In this document: piece after piece, positions 8,178 to 15,845 of the stretch
Numbering within the stretch: position 1 is the first letter of the stretch
Layout of the letters: every line of letters starts with the position of its first letter
NCBI RefSeq assembly: GCF_014654895.1
Contig: NZ_BNBE01000002.1
Span: 992,001 to 1,056,000 of the forward strand
Source: Streptomyces filamentosus
GTDB taxonomy: Bacteria; Actinomycetota; Actinomycetes; Streptomycetales; Streptomycetaceae
Length of the DNA stretch: 64,000 nucleotides
Direction of reading: 5' to 3'
The notes under the pieces: generated by a model
Database searches by the model: none
Told to the model about the DNA's origin: nothing
Seen by the model: only the letters and a program-made list of their open reading frames with translations
Program-made: the position numbers and the translations under genes

Positions 8178-8866
8178 CGGACTCCGGCACCACCGCCTTC
8201 CTGCCCGCGCTCGGCCGGGCCCTGCCGGCGATCGGCGAGGGCCTCCTGGTCACCCTGGAGGCCACCGCCCTCGGCGCGGCCCTGGCACTGCTCGTCGCCT
8301 TCGCCCTGGGCCTGGCCGCCCGGTCCCGCTCCCGTACCGTCCGGGGCGCCGTCCGCGTCACCGTCGAGTTCCTGCGCGGCACCTCGCTGTACGTGCAGCT
8401 GTTCTGGCTGTTCTTCGCCCTGCCGATGCTCGGCTTCCGGCTGGAGCCGATGGCCTGCGGGGTGCTCGCCCTCGGCCTCAACTACGGGGCGTACGGGGCG
8501 GAGGTGGTGCGGGGCGCGGTCGCGGCGGTGCCCGCCGCCCAGACCGAGGCCGCGGTCGCGCTGGGCATGGGTCCTGGGCTGCGCCTGCGGCGGATCGTGC
8601 TGCCGCAGGCGTACGTCCTGATGCTGCCGCCCTTCAAGAACCTGCTGGTCCAGCTGCTCAAGTCGACCCCGCTGCTGTCCCTGGTCACGGTCGCCGACCT
8701 GACCTTCCGGATCGACCAGCTGCGTTCGGCGACGGGCGGCACCGCCGCCGCCTATCTGCTGCTGCTCCTCGTGTACTTCGGGGTGGCCGTGCTCCTGGGG
8801 GCAGCGATGAACGCGCTGGAACGGCGGGCGAAGGCCCGGCTGGGCGTGACGGGAGGGAGTGCCTGA
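8174..8866 (+). CDS. ehuC: ectoine ABC transporter permease EhuC
   Basis: 230 residues, polar amino acid type (HisM-like) permease. Start at ATG 8174 overlaps the ehuB stop (ATGA), indicating translational coupling. About five membrane segments are visible. The ATPase-contact loop EAAVALGMGPGLRLRRIVLPQAY lies near residues 122-144, with the preceding REFLRG-like EFLRGTSLYVQLFW near 64-77. It forms the membrane channel with EhuD. Confidence 0.9.
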   Translation: MTDSGTTAFLPALGRALPAIGEGLLVTLEATALGAALALLVAFALGLAARSRSRTVRGAVRVTVEFLRGTSLYVQLFWLFFALPMLGFRLEPMACGVLALGLNYGAYGAEVVRGAVAAVPAAQTEAAVALGMGPGLRLRRIVLPQAYVLMLPPFKNLLVQLLKSTPLLSLVTVADLTFRIDQLRSATGGTAAAYLLLLLVYFGVAVLLGAAMNALERRAKARLGVTGGSA

Positions 8867-9501
8867 TGTGGGACATGGACGCGGCGCGCGACGCGCTGCC
8901 CGTGGTGCTGTCCGGATTCGGCGTCACCCTGCTGGCGACGGTGCTCGGCTTCGCCGTGGCGGTGGTCGCCGGGCTCGCCGTCGCCCTGCTGCTGCGCTCC
9001 GGCCGCCGGTGGATCGCCCTGCCCGTGGGCGGCCTGGCCGCCTTCGTCCGCTCGACGCCGGTGATGGTGCAGCTGTTCGCCGCCTGGGTGCTGGTCCCCG
9101 GCCTGGACCCGCTCACGCTCGGCGTCCTCGTCCTGGGGCTGCACTACGCCACGTACCTCTCCGAGGTGTACCGGGCCGGCATCGACGCCGTGCCGAAGGG
9201 GCAGTGGGAGGCGTGCACGGCGCTGTCGCTGCCGCGCCGCAGGACGTGGCGGGCCGTGGTCCTGCCGCAGGCCGTGCGGAAGGTGCTGCCCGCCCTCGGC
9301 AACTACGCGGTCTCCATGTTCAAGGAGACGCCCTTCCTCTCCGTCATCACCGTGAACGAGATGGTCCACGAGGCGAGCGCCTTCGGCAGCACCCGCTTCG
9401 CCTATCTGGAGAGCTTCACCCTGGCCGCCGCCGTCTTCCTGCTGGCGAGCTGGCCGACGTCCCTGCTCGTCCGCCGGCTGGAGGCCCGCCTTGCCCACTG
9501 A
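8866..9501 (+). CDS. ehuD: ectoine ABC transporter permease EhuD
   Basis: 211 residues, second HisM/GltK-type permease. The ATG shares one base with the ehuC stop. It carries VRSTPVMVQLF near residue 63 and the coupling loop EACTALSLPRRRTWRAVVLPQA near residue 112, plus the conserved KETPFLSVITV segment. It pairs with EhuC. The end overlaps ehuA by 11 bases. Confidence 0.9.
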   Translation: MWDMDAARDALPVVLSGFGVTLLATVLGFAVAVVAGLAVALLLRSGRRWIALPVGGLAAFVRSTPVMVQLFAAWVLVPGLDPLTLGVLVLGLHYATYLSEVYRAGIDAVPKGQWEACTALSLPRRRTWRAVVLPQAVRKVLPALGNYAVSMFKETPFLSVITVNEMVHEASAFGSTRFAYLESFTLAAAVFLLASWPTSLLVRRLEARLAH

Positions 9502-10300
9502 CACCGTTCCCGAGGCCCCACGCGCACGCGCGCCGGAGAAGGTCCGGTTCGAGGGGGTGACGAAGCGGTTCGGCGACCACACCGTCCTCGACGGTCTCGA
9601 CCTGACGGTCGCGCCCGGCGAGCGCGTGACGCTGATCGGCCCCAGCGGCTCGGGGAAGACGACCATCCTGCGGCTGCTCATGACCCTGGAGCGGGTCACG
9701 GACGGCGTCGTCCACCTGGACGGGGAGCCCTTCTCCCACATGCCCGCGGGCCCCGGCGGGAAGCTCGTCCCGGCGGACGAGCGCCACCTGGGCCCGCGCC
9801 GGCGGCGCATCGGCATGGTGTTCCAGCAGTTCAACCTCTTCCCCCACATGAGCGTCCTGGCGAACGTCGTGGAGGCGCCCCGGCACGTCCTGGGGCTCGA
9901 CGCGGACGAGGCCGCCGCGCGCGCCCGGGAGCTGCTGGCCCTCGTCGGCCTCGCCGGGAAGGCCGACGCCCATCCGACCCGGCTCTCCGGCGGCCAGCAG
10001 CAGCGCGTCGCCATCGCGCGGGCGCTGGCGATGCGCCCGGACCTCCTCCTCCTGGACGAGGTGACCTCCGCCCTCGACCCCGAGCTGGTGGCGGAGGTCC
10101 TGGACGTGCTGCGGGACGTGGCGGACGGCACGGACATCACCCTGCTCTGCGTCACCCACGAGATGGGCTTCGCCCGGGACGTCTCCGACCGGCTCCTGAT
10201 GTTCGACCGGGGCCGGGTGCTGGAGGCGGGCACCCCGGACGAGCTCCTCGACGCCCCGGAGCACGAACGGACCCGGTCCTTCCTCCGCTCGCTGCGGTGA
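9491..10300 (+). CDS. ehuA: ectoine ABC transporter ATP-binding protein
   Basis: 269 residues, polar amino acid type ATPase. Walker A is GPSGSGKTT near residues 55-63, the Q-loop FQQFNLFPHMSV near 113-124, the signature LSGGQQQR near 161-168, Walker B LLLLDEVTSALDP, and the switch histidine in CVTHEMGFA. The start is TTG at 9491 with GGAGG at 9480-9484, inside the end of ehuD, so expression is coupled. It energises uptake through EhuCD. Last gene of the ect-ehu run. Confidence 0.92.
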   Translation: MPTDTVPEAPRARAPEKVRFEGVTKRFGDHTVLDGLDLTVAPGERVTLIGPSGSGKTTILRLLMTLERVTDGVVHLDGEPFSHMPAGPGGKLVPADERHLGPRRRRIGMVFQQFNLFPHMSVLANVVEAPRHVLGLDADEAAARARELLALVGLAGKADAHPTRLSGGQQQRVAIARALAMRPDLLLLDEVTSALDPELVAEVLDVLRDVADGTDITLLCVTHEMGFARDVSDRLLMFDRGRVLEAGTPDELLDAPEHERTRSFLRSLR

Positions 10301-10349
10301 CGGGGGCTCGCCGGGACGACGGGCGCGGAACGCTGCGGGTGCGGGCCCT

Positions 10350-10379
10350 CCGTCCGGCGCCGACAATGGCGCCGAACGG
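10350..10379. promoter_or_regulatory. hairpin ahead of the DUF6777 gene
   Basis: CCGTCCGGCGCC (10350-10361) pairs with GGCGCCGAACGG (10368-10379) with one mismatch and a six-base loop. It lies 50 bases after ehuA and 15 bases before the DUF6777 start, just upstream of its AAAGGGAG. It may terminate the ehu operon, act as a 5' leader structure, or be a protein-binding palindrome. No U-tract follows. Confidence 0.5.
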
Positions 10380-10394
10380 AAGAAAGGGAGAAAC

Positions 10395-11945
10395 GTGACT
10401 TCCCAACCGCCGCCGCCGTCCGGCCCTCCGTCGGTCCCTCCCTCCGGTCCGCCCACGGGACCGCCCTCGGGCCCGCTGTCGGGCGCGGCCACCCGCCCCG
10501 GGGTGTCCTCCTCTCCCCCGTCCCCGCCCGCCCCGCCGCACGACGGCTCCGGGGGCGGGGGCGGGGGCGGGGGTGGAGGAGGGGGTGACGGCGGCGGGGG
10601 CTCCAGCAGGGGGCCCGGCAGCGGGAAGGACGGCGGGACGCCGTGGTGGCGGTCGGTGCCGAAGGTCGCCTCGCTCACCGCCGTCGTCGTCGCGGCCGCC
10701 GCCCTCACCGTGGTCCTGGTGGGCCGCTCGGACGACAAGGGCGACACCGCGGGCTCCGGCGGCGGGGAGGTCTTCCTCCAGAACGCCTCCGCCTCCGGCC
10801 CCGACCCCTTCACCGCCTCCACCGCCCGCACCGACGACGCCTCCGGAGCGGCCTCACTGCCGCCGCGCACCGGCACGGCGGAGAGCGCCACCCCGCAGGT
10901 CTCGGGCTCCACCCCCGGCCTGTACGGCGGCACCCAGGAGGTGGCGAGCTGCAACGTGGAGCAGCAGGTGCGCTACCTCACCGCCGAGCCCGCCAAGAAC
11001 ACCGCCTTCGCCTCGGTCCTGGGCCTCGAGGCGAAGCAGGTGCCGGGCTACCTCCGCTCCCTGACCCCGCTCCAGCTCCGGGCGGACACCCGGGTGACCA
11101 ACCACGGCTTCAAGGACGGCGCGGCCACCACGTACCAGGCGACCCTCCAGGCCGGGACCGCGGTCCTCGTCGACGGGCGGGGCGTGCCCCGGGTGCGGTG
11201 CGCCTGCGGCAATCCGCTGACCGGGCCGGTGGCCCAGCAGCAGCCGCGGACGACGGGCACCCCGTGGCCGGGGTACAGCTCCTCCCGGGTCGTGGTCGTG
11301 GCCCCGTCGGTGACGGTGGTGAACGTGTTCGTGGTGTACGACCCCGACCAGGACTCCTGGTTCGCGCGGAAGCACGGCGACACCGGACGGCACGACAAGC
11401 CCACCCCGCCACCGCCCCGGCCCACCCCGACGACCCTCTCGCCCACCCCGACGACGTCGTCCGCGTCCCCGTCGGCCCCCACGACCTCGCCGGCGCCCTG
11501 CGTGACGGTGTCCGAGGGGCAGACGCCGACGCCGAGCGGCGGCGTGACGCCGTCGCCCTGCCCGCCGACGCTCTCGCCGACGGCGACGACGCCCACCCCG
11601 ACGACGTCGGCCCCCACGACGGACTCCTCCTCGCCGACGTCCGAGACCCCGTCGTCGCAGACCCCGTCCGACTCGCCGTCCGACTCCCCCTCGGACTCGC
11701 CGTCCGACACCGGCACGACGACCGGCGCCACGGACACCTCGGACACGACCGGCGGGGCGACGACGGACGGGACGACGGACACGACGAGCACGACGACCGG
11801 CGGCGGGGCCGACGGGCGTTCGGCGTCGGCCTCTTCCTCCTCCGGCCTGTCCCCGCTGGGTCCCTCCGTCTCCGGTTCCTCCCCGGGCTCGGCGCCGGCC
11901 CCCGGTCCCGGCCGTCAGCACGTGGTGCGGGCCACCACGATCTGA
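10395..11945 (+). CDS. DUF6777-domain membrane-anchored protein
   Basis: 516 residues. GTG at 10395 behind AAAGGGAG. Order: Pro/Gly-rich cytoplasmic head (about 1-85, including a poly-glycine run), one transmembrane helix (SLTAVVVAAAALTVVLVG, about 93-110), then the extracytoplasmic domain. That domain has the DUF6777 hallmarks: a PGLYGGTQEVASCNVEQQVRYL region, YLRSLTPLQLRADTRVTNHGF, and VPRVRCACGNPL. Cysteines in CNVEQQ and CACG could form disulfides. The last 170 residues are low-complexity Thr/Ser/Pro. Function unknown. The 3' end overlaps the small opposing gene by 31 bases. Confidence 0.85.
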   Translation: MTSQPPPPSGPPSVPPSGPPTGPPSGPLSGAATRPGVSSSPPSPPAPPHDGSGGGGGGGGGGGGDGGGGSSRGPGSGKDGGTPWWRSVPKVASLTAVVVAAAALTVVLVGRSDDKGDTAGSGGGEVFLQNASASGPDPFTASTARTDDASGAASLPPRTGTAESATPQVSGSTPGLYGGTQEVASCNVEQQVRYLTAEPAKNTAFASVLGLEAKQVPGYLRSLTPLQLRADTRVTNHGFKDGAATTYQATLQAGTAVLVDGRGVPRVRCACGNPLTGPVAQQQPRTTGTPWPGYSSSRVVVVAPSVTVVNVFVVYDPDQDSWFARKHGDTGRHDKPTPPPPRPTPTTLSPTPTTSSASPSAPTTSPAPCVTVSEGQTPTPSGGVTPSPCPPTLSPTATTPTPTTSAPTTDSSSPTSETPSSQTPSDSPSDSPSDSPSDTGTTTGATDTSDTTGGATTDGTTDTTSTTTGGGADGRSASASSSSGLSPLGPSVSGSSPGSAPAPGPGRQHVVRATTI

Positions 11946-12106
11946 GGCCCCGGCCCCTCCACCGCGTCCCGGGCGGCGGGCCGGTGGGGGCGCAGGGCGG
12001 CGCGCAGGGCCCGCAGCCAGGTGCCCGCGGGCAGCGGCCGGGCGGCCCGCTCCTCCGCGTGCCGCTGCCAGAGGCGCTCGTCGCGGTCGGTGAAGTGCGC
12101 GGTCAT
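11915..12106 (-). CDS. small basic protein, unknown
   Basis: 63 residues from ATG 12106 with GAGAGGAG just upstream. The sequence begins MTAHFTDRDERLWQRHAEE and is rich in Arg and Ala, with no cysteine cluster until a terminal TTC and no membrane segment. It is read away from the divergent MocR regulator (155 bases apart) and overlaps the end of the DUF6777 gene. I do not recognise a named family. Good ribosome site and position make it likely real; a role linked to the MocR protein is only a possibility. Confidence 0.6.
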   Translation of the reverse strand: MTAHFTDRDERLWQRHAEERAARPLPAGTWLRALRAALRPHRPAARDAVEGPGPQIVVARTTC

Positions 12107-12220
12107 GGAGTGCTCCTCTCGGCGGCGCGGACCGGGGACCGGTGCGCGGATCGGGGCGGCCCGGCGGTCCGTCCCCGTCAGAAAGACGCGCCACCAGGCC
12201 ACTGAGAAGGAGTCTGTACC

Positions 12221-12250
12221 CTTATTGGCCCAGGCAGCAGAGCCAATAAG
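12221..12250. promoter_or_regulatory. inverted repeat at the mocR start (putative auto-operator)
   Basis: CTTATTGGC (12221-12229) and GCCAATAAG (12242-12250) are perfect 9-base arms separated by 12 bases. The right arm runs into the AAGGAG ribosome site (12248-12253) of the regulator that starts at 12262. A regulator bound here would block its own transcription or translation start and could also affect the small divergent gene. Confidence 0.75.
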
Positions 12251-12261
12251 GAGTGATTGGC

Positions 12262-13731
12262 ATGGCGGATGGCCGTGTGGTCCACACCGCGGACCGGACC
12301 TTGTCGGGCCGTCAGCTCGCCTCGCTGCTCACCCCGCCCCCGGAGGGCCGGTTCGGCTACCGCGAGCTGGCGCGGGCGGTGCGGGAGGCGCTGCTCGACG
12401 GGCGGGTGGCGCTGCGGCTGCGGCTGCCCGCCGAGCGGGAGCTGGCGCAGGTCCTGGAGGTGAGCAGGACGACGGTGACGGGGGCGTACGACCTGCTGCG
12501 GGAGAGCGGGTACGCGCACAGCAGGCGGGGCGCGGGCACGTGGACGGCGCTGCCGGACGGGCAGGTGCCGATCGCGCTCGGGCCCTCCCAGGACCCGGCG
12601 GGCGAGGTGATCGACCTGGCGCTGGCCGCTCCGTCCGGGCCGCGCGCCGAGCTCGCGGAGGCGCTGGCGGAGGCCGCGGCGGAGCTGCCGAGGTACGCGT
12701 CGGCGCCGGGCTACCACCCGTACGGCCTGCCGGAGCTGCGGGCCGCGGTGGCGGAGCGGTACACCGCGCGGGGACTGCCGACCCGGCCCGAGCAGATCCT
12801 GGTCACGACGGGGGCGCAGCAGGCGCTGTCGCTGGTGCTCGCGCAGTTCGGGCGGCCGGGCGACCGGGTGCTGGCCGAGAACCCCTCGTACACCAACGCC
12901 CTCGACGCGATGCGGAACCGGGGCATGCGGGTGACGCCGGTGCCGGTCACGGAGCACGGCTGGGACACCGGGCTGGTGGACGCGGCGCTGCGGCAGACCG
13001 CGCCCCGGCTGGCCTATCTGATCCCGGACTTCCACAACCCGACGGGCCGGCTGATGCCGCGCGAGCAGGGCCGGGAGCTGGCGCGGTCGGCGCGGGCCAC
13101 GGGGACCTGGCTGGTGGTCGACGAGACGCTGACGGACATGGCGCTGGACGTGCCCGCCCCTGCGCCGTTCGCGGCGGGGGCCGGGGCGGGCGGCGGGGAG
13201 CAGGTCCTGTCGGTGGGCTCGCTGAGCAAGAGCTGCTGGGGCGGGCTGCGGGTCGGCTGGGTGCGGGCGTCGGCGCGGGTGGTGACCGAGCTGACGCGGA
13301 CCCGGGTCACGGCCGACCTCGCGGGTTCCGTGCTGGACCAGCTGGTGGCGGTCTCCCTGATGCGGAGACTGGATCCGATCGTGGCCGCGCGCCTCGCGGA
13401 GCTGCGGCGGCACCGGGAGGCACTGGGCGCCGCGCTGGCCCGGCACCTGCCGGAGTGGCGGTGGACGGTGCCGCCGGGCGGCATGTGCCTGTGGATCGAC
13501 CTGGGCCGCCCGGTGGCGACGCAGCTCGCGGCGCGGGCGCTGCGGCACGGGGTGCGGGTGGAGGGCGGGGCCCGCTTCGGGGTGGACCCGGGGACCCACG
13601 AGCACCGGCTGCGGATCCCGTACACACAGCCGGAGGAGGTGTACGAGACGGCGGCGGAACGGCTGGCGGCGGCGCTGGAGGGGGCACCGGGGCGGTTCGT
13701 GGACCCGGCGCTTCCGGAGTGGGTGGCCTGA
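12262..13731 (+). CDS. MocR/PdxR-type transcriptional regulator
   Basis: 489 residues. An N-terminal GntR winged helix (about 30-95; LPAERELAQVLEVSRTTVTGAYDLL) is fused to a fold-type I aminotransferase domain (about 120-475). The latter has TTGAQQALSLVL, PDFHNPTGRLMP and the PLP-lysine region SVGSLSKSCWGGLRVGW. Such proteins sense PLP or an amino compound. I chose ATG 12262 (AAGGAG eight bases ahead) over GTG 12253. The target is unknown: no pdxST genes are adjacent, so calling it PdxR would be unsafe. The inverted repeat across its start suggests autoregulation. Confidence 0.9.
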   Translation: MADGRVVHTADRTLSGRQLASLLTPPPEGRFGYRELARAVREALLDGRVALRLRLPAERELAQVLEVSRTTVTGAYDLLRESGYAHSRRGAGTWTALPDGQVPIALGPSQDPAGEVIDLALAAPSGPRAELAEALAEAAAELPRYASAPGYHPYGLPELRAAVAERYTARGLPTRPEQILVTTGAQQALSLVLAQFGRPGDRVLAENPSYTNALDAMRNRGMRVTPVPVTEHGWDTGLVDAALRQTAPRLAYLIPDFHNPTGRLMPREQGRELARSARATGTWLVVDETLTDMALDVPAPAPFAAGAGAGGGEQVLSVGSLSKSCWGGLRVGWVRASARVVTELTRTRVTADLAGSVLDQLVAVSLMRRLDPIVAARLAELRRHREALGAALARHLPEWRWTVPPGGMCLWIDLGRPVATQLAARALRHGVRVEGGARFGVDPGTHEHRLRIPYTQPEEVYETAAERLAAALEGAPGRFVDPALPEWVA

Positions 13732-13816
13732 GCGGGGGGGGGAGGAGCGGTGGAGTGAGCGGCGGGATGAAATATCCGGATGCCCGGCCGGCGGGGATGC
13801 CTGTACGGTCCGACAA

Positions 13817-14320
13817 GTGGAACCGTTGACTGAGAAAGAGATCCGTTCGTCGTTCGTGAACGCCACGAAGGGCGACGCCGCACGGCTGAAGCTGCCCCTG
13901 GACTTCGCCGAGACGCCCTGGGAGCACCTGGACTTCCTGGGCTGGGTGGACCCGGGGGCGCCGCTGCGGGCCCATCTGGTGGTGCCCCGCGAGGACGGCC
14001 CGCTGGGGGTGAGCCTGCGGGTGCCGGCGACGGGCCGGACCAGCGCGGTGAAGACGAGCCTGTGCCAGATCTGCCTCACCGGACACGCCTCGTCGGGCGT
14101 CACCCTGCTGGCCGCCCCGCTGGCGGGCGCCCGCGGCCGGGAGGGCAACACGGTCGGCATCTACATCTGCTCCGACCTGGCGTGCTCCCTCTACATGCGC
14201 GGGAAGCGCGTCCCCAAGCTGCGGGGCGTCCGGCACGACGAGACCCTGTCCGTGGAGGAACGGGTGGCCCGCGCCACGGCGAACCTGGACGGGTTCCTCG
14301 CGCGCGTGACGGCCGGTTAG
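13817..14320 (+). CDS. FBP-domain (treble-clef zinc finger) protein
   Basis: 167 residues, GTG start. The C-terminal half holds the metal-binding pattern CQICLTGH near residues 82-89 and CSDLACSLYMRGK near 118-130, the signature of the FBP C-terminal domain related to the zinc finger of translation factor EF-G-binding proteins. By homology it may bind EF-G or the ribosome and influence fusidic-acid tolerance, but the sequence alone shows only the zinc site. A strong terminator follows. Confidence 0.85.
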   Translation: MEPLTEKEIRSSFVNATKGDAARLKLPLDFAETPWEHLDFLGWVDPGAPLRAHLVVPREDGPLGVSLRVPATGRTSAVKTSLCQICLTGHASSGVTLLAAPLAGARGREGNTVGIYICSDLACSLYMRGKRVPKLRGVRHDETLSVEERVARATANLDGFLARVTAG

Positions 14321-14332
14321 CCGAGGCGTGAG

Positions 14333-14372
14333 GGAAGGGGACGGTCCTGTCGGATCGTCCCCTTCCTCTTTT
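14333..14372. terminator. hairpin terminator after the FBP gene
   Basis: GGAAGGGGACG (14333-14343) pairs perfectly with CGTCCCCTTCC (14356-14366). Four further inner pairs (one G-U) leave a TGTC loop, and TCTTTT follows. It has the form of an intrinsic terminator for the plus strand and lies before the convergent gcdH stop. Confidence 0.85.
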
Positions 14373-14401
14373 CCGTCATCCGCTTCCCGCGGCGGCCCGG
14401 A

Positions 14402-15595
14402 TCAGCGGAATGCCTGCTCGCCCGTGAGCGCCTTTCCGATGACGAGGGAGTGGACCTCGCTGGTGCCCTCGTAGGTGAGGACGGACTCCAGGTTGTTGGC
14501 GTGCCGGAGGACCGGGTACTCCAGGGTGATGCCGTTGGCGCCGAGGATGGTGCGGCACTCGCGGGCGACGGCGATGGCCTCGCGGACGTTGTTGAGCTTG
14601 CCGACGCTGATCTGCTCGGGGGTGAGCTCGCCGGCGTCCTTGAGGCGGCCGAGGTGGAGCGCCAGCAGCATGCCCTTGCCGAGTTCGACGGACATGTCCG
14701 CGAGCTTCTGCTGCGTGAGCTGGTACGAGGCGAGGGGACGGGCGAAGACGGTCCGGTCCCGCGCGTAGGAGATCGCGGTCTCCAGGCAGTCGCGGGCGGC
14801 ACCGAGGGCGCCGAAGACGATGCCGAAGCGGGCCTCGTTGAGACAGCCGAGCGGACCGGAGAGGCCGCGGGCCCCGGGGAGCATCGCGTCGGCGGGGAGC
14901 CGGACGTCCTCCAGGACCAGTTCGGCGGTGACGCTGGCCCGCAGCGACAGCTTCATCTTGATCTCGGGTGCGCTGAAGCCGGGGGTGCCGGCCGGGACGA
15001 GGAAGCCGCGGACGCCCTCCTCGGTGCGGGCCCACACCACGGCGACGTCGGCGACGGAACCGTTGGTGATCCACATCTTGGTGCCGTTGAGGACCCAGTC
15101 CGAGCCGTCCCGCTTGGCGTTCGTCCGCATGGCGCCGGGGTCCGAGCCCGCGTCGGGCTCCGTGAGGCCGAAACAGCCGATGTACTCGCCGGCCGCCATC
15201 TTCGGCAGCCACCGCTGCTTCTGCTCCTCGGAGCCGTGCTTCCAGATCGCGTACATCGCGAGCGAACCCTGCACCGAGACGAGCGAGCGCAGCCCCGAGT
15301 CGACCGCCTCCAGCTCCATGCAGGCCAGGCCGTACGCCACCGCGCTGGTGCCCGCGCAGCCGTAACCCTCCAGGTGCATGCCGAGCACACCGAGACCGCC
15401 GAGCGTACGGGCGAGTTCGCGCGCCGGGATCTCCCCCGCCTCGAACCAGCCCGCGACGTGCGGGCGCAGCTCCCGGTCTGCGGCGGCGCGGACGGTGTCG
15501 CGGATCGCGCGCTCCTCGTCGCTCAGCAGGCCGTCGACGGCGAGGAGGGCGAGGGGGTGGGTGGGGTGGGCGGGGGTGGACGGCGAGGACTTCAC
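14402..15595 (-). CDS. gcdH: glutaryl-CoA dehydrogenase (acyl-CoA dehydrogenase family)
   Basis: 397 residues from GTG 15595, chosen because AGGAGG sits just upstream; the open frame runs on through array 2 but that part is not protein-like. It oxidises and decarboxylates glutaryl-CoA to crotonyl-CoA with FAD. The resemblance to human GCDH is strong along the length: GYGCAGTSAVAYGL, VDSGLRSLVSVQGSL, GCFGLTEPDAGSDPG, SLRASVTAELVLEDV, GPLGCLNEARFGI and the catalytic glutamate in TYEGTSEVHSL near residue 379. Divergent from the glutarate CoA-transferase and GntR genes, with which it forms a glutarate/lysine catabolic module. Confidence 0.92.
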   Translation of the reverse strand: MKSSPSTPAHPTHPLALLAVDGLLSDEERAIRDTVRAAADRELRPHVAGWFEAGEIPARELARTLGGLGVLGMHLEGYGCAGTSAVAYGLACMELEAVDSGLRSLVSVQGSLAMYAIWKHGSEEQKQRWLPKMAAGEYIGCFGLTEPDAGSDPGAMRTNAKRDGSDWVLNGTKMWITNGSVADVAVVWARTEEGVRGFLVPAGTPGFSAPEIKMKLSLRASVTAELVLEDVRLPADAMLPGARGLSGPLGCLNEARFGIVFGALGAARDCLETAISYARDRTVFARPLASYQLTQQKLADMSVELGKGMLLALHLGRLKDAGELTPEQISVGKLNNVREAIAVARECRTILGANGITLEYPVLRHANNLESVLTYEGTSEVHSLVIGKALTGEQAFR

Positions 15596-15663
15596 GGGCG
15601 GCCTCCTGGCGGCTGGGGCGAGGGTCGTGCTCGGCGTGGCGTGGCGAAGCGTAGCGGCAGATT

Positions 15664-15813
15664 GGATTTTGGATCCAGTATTGAAAATCCGACCTCCGGG
15701 TCCTACGGTCCCGATTGGATCCAATCTCCAATCTCATGGATCCCGCCCAGGGGATCCCTTCGATCGGATCCTTTCTCTTGGATCCAATCTGCTGGATCCA
15801 GTCCGTCGGATCC
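15664..15813. repeat. GGATCC heptamer array 2 in a divergent promoter
   Basis: GGATCC occurs at 15671, 15717, 15738, 15752, 15766, 15780, 15794 and 15808. The last six are exactly 14 bases apart, and 15717 to 15738 is 21. Degenerate heptamers (ATCTCCA, ATCTCAT, AAATCCG, GGTCCTA) fill much of the rest; the 15671 unit is out of phase by four bases. It opens with GGATTTTGGATCCAG, identical to the start of array 1. It occupies most of the 250 bases between the gcdH and CoA-transferase starts, so any promoter of either gene must lie in or beside it. Confidence 0.9.
15714..15725. promoter_or_regulatory. VanR-type palindrome ATTGGATCCAAT
   Basis: A perfect 12-base palindrome inside array 2. From memory this exact sequence is the operator of Caulobacter VanR, an FCD-type GntR repressor. 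The gene at 17104 encodes an FCD-type GntR protein, so this is a candidate operator for it. A partial copy, TTGGATCCAAT, is at 15778-15788. Because the core is also the repeat unit of the array, the match may be partly coincidental. Confidence 0.5.
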
Positions 15814-15845
15814 CCTCCCCGGGGCCGCCACCAAGGGAGCGCCGC

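Noticed and set aside
15596..15724. N-terminal extension of GcdH through array 2
   Set aside because: A good AGGAGG precedes GTG 15595, and the upstream residues are repeat-derived and do not match the family.
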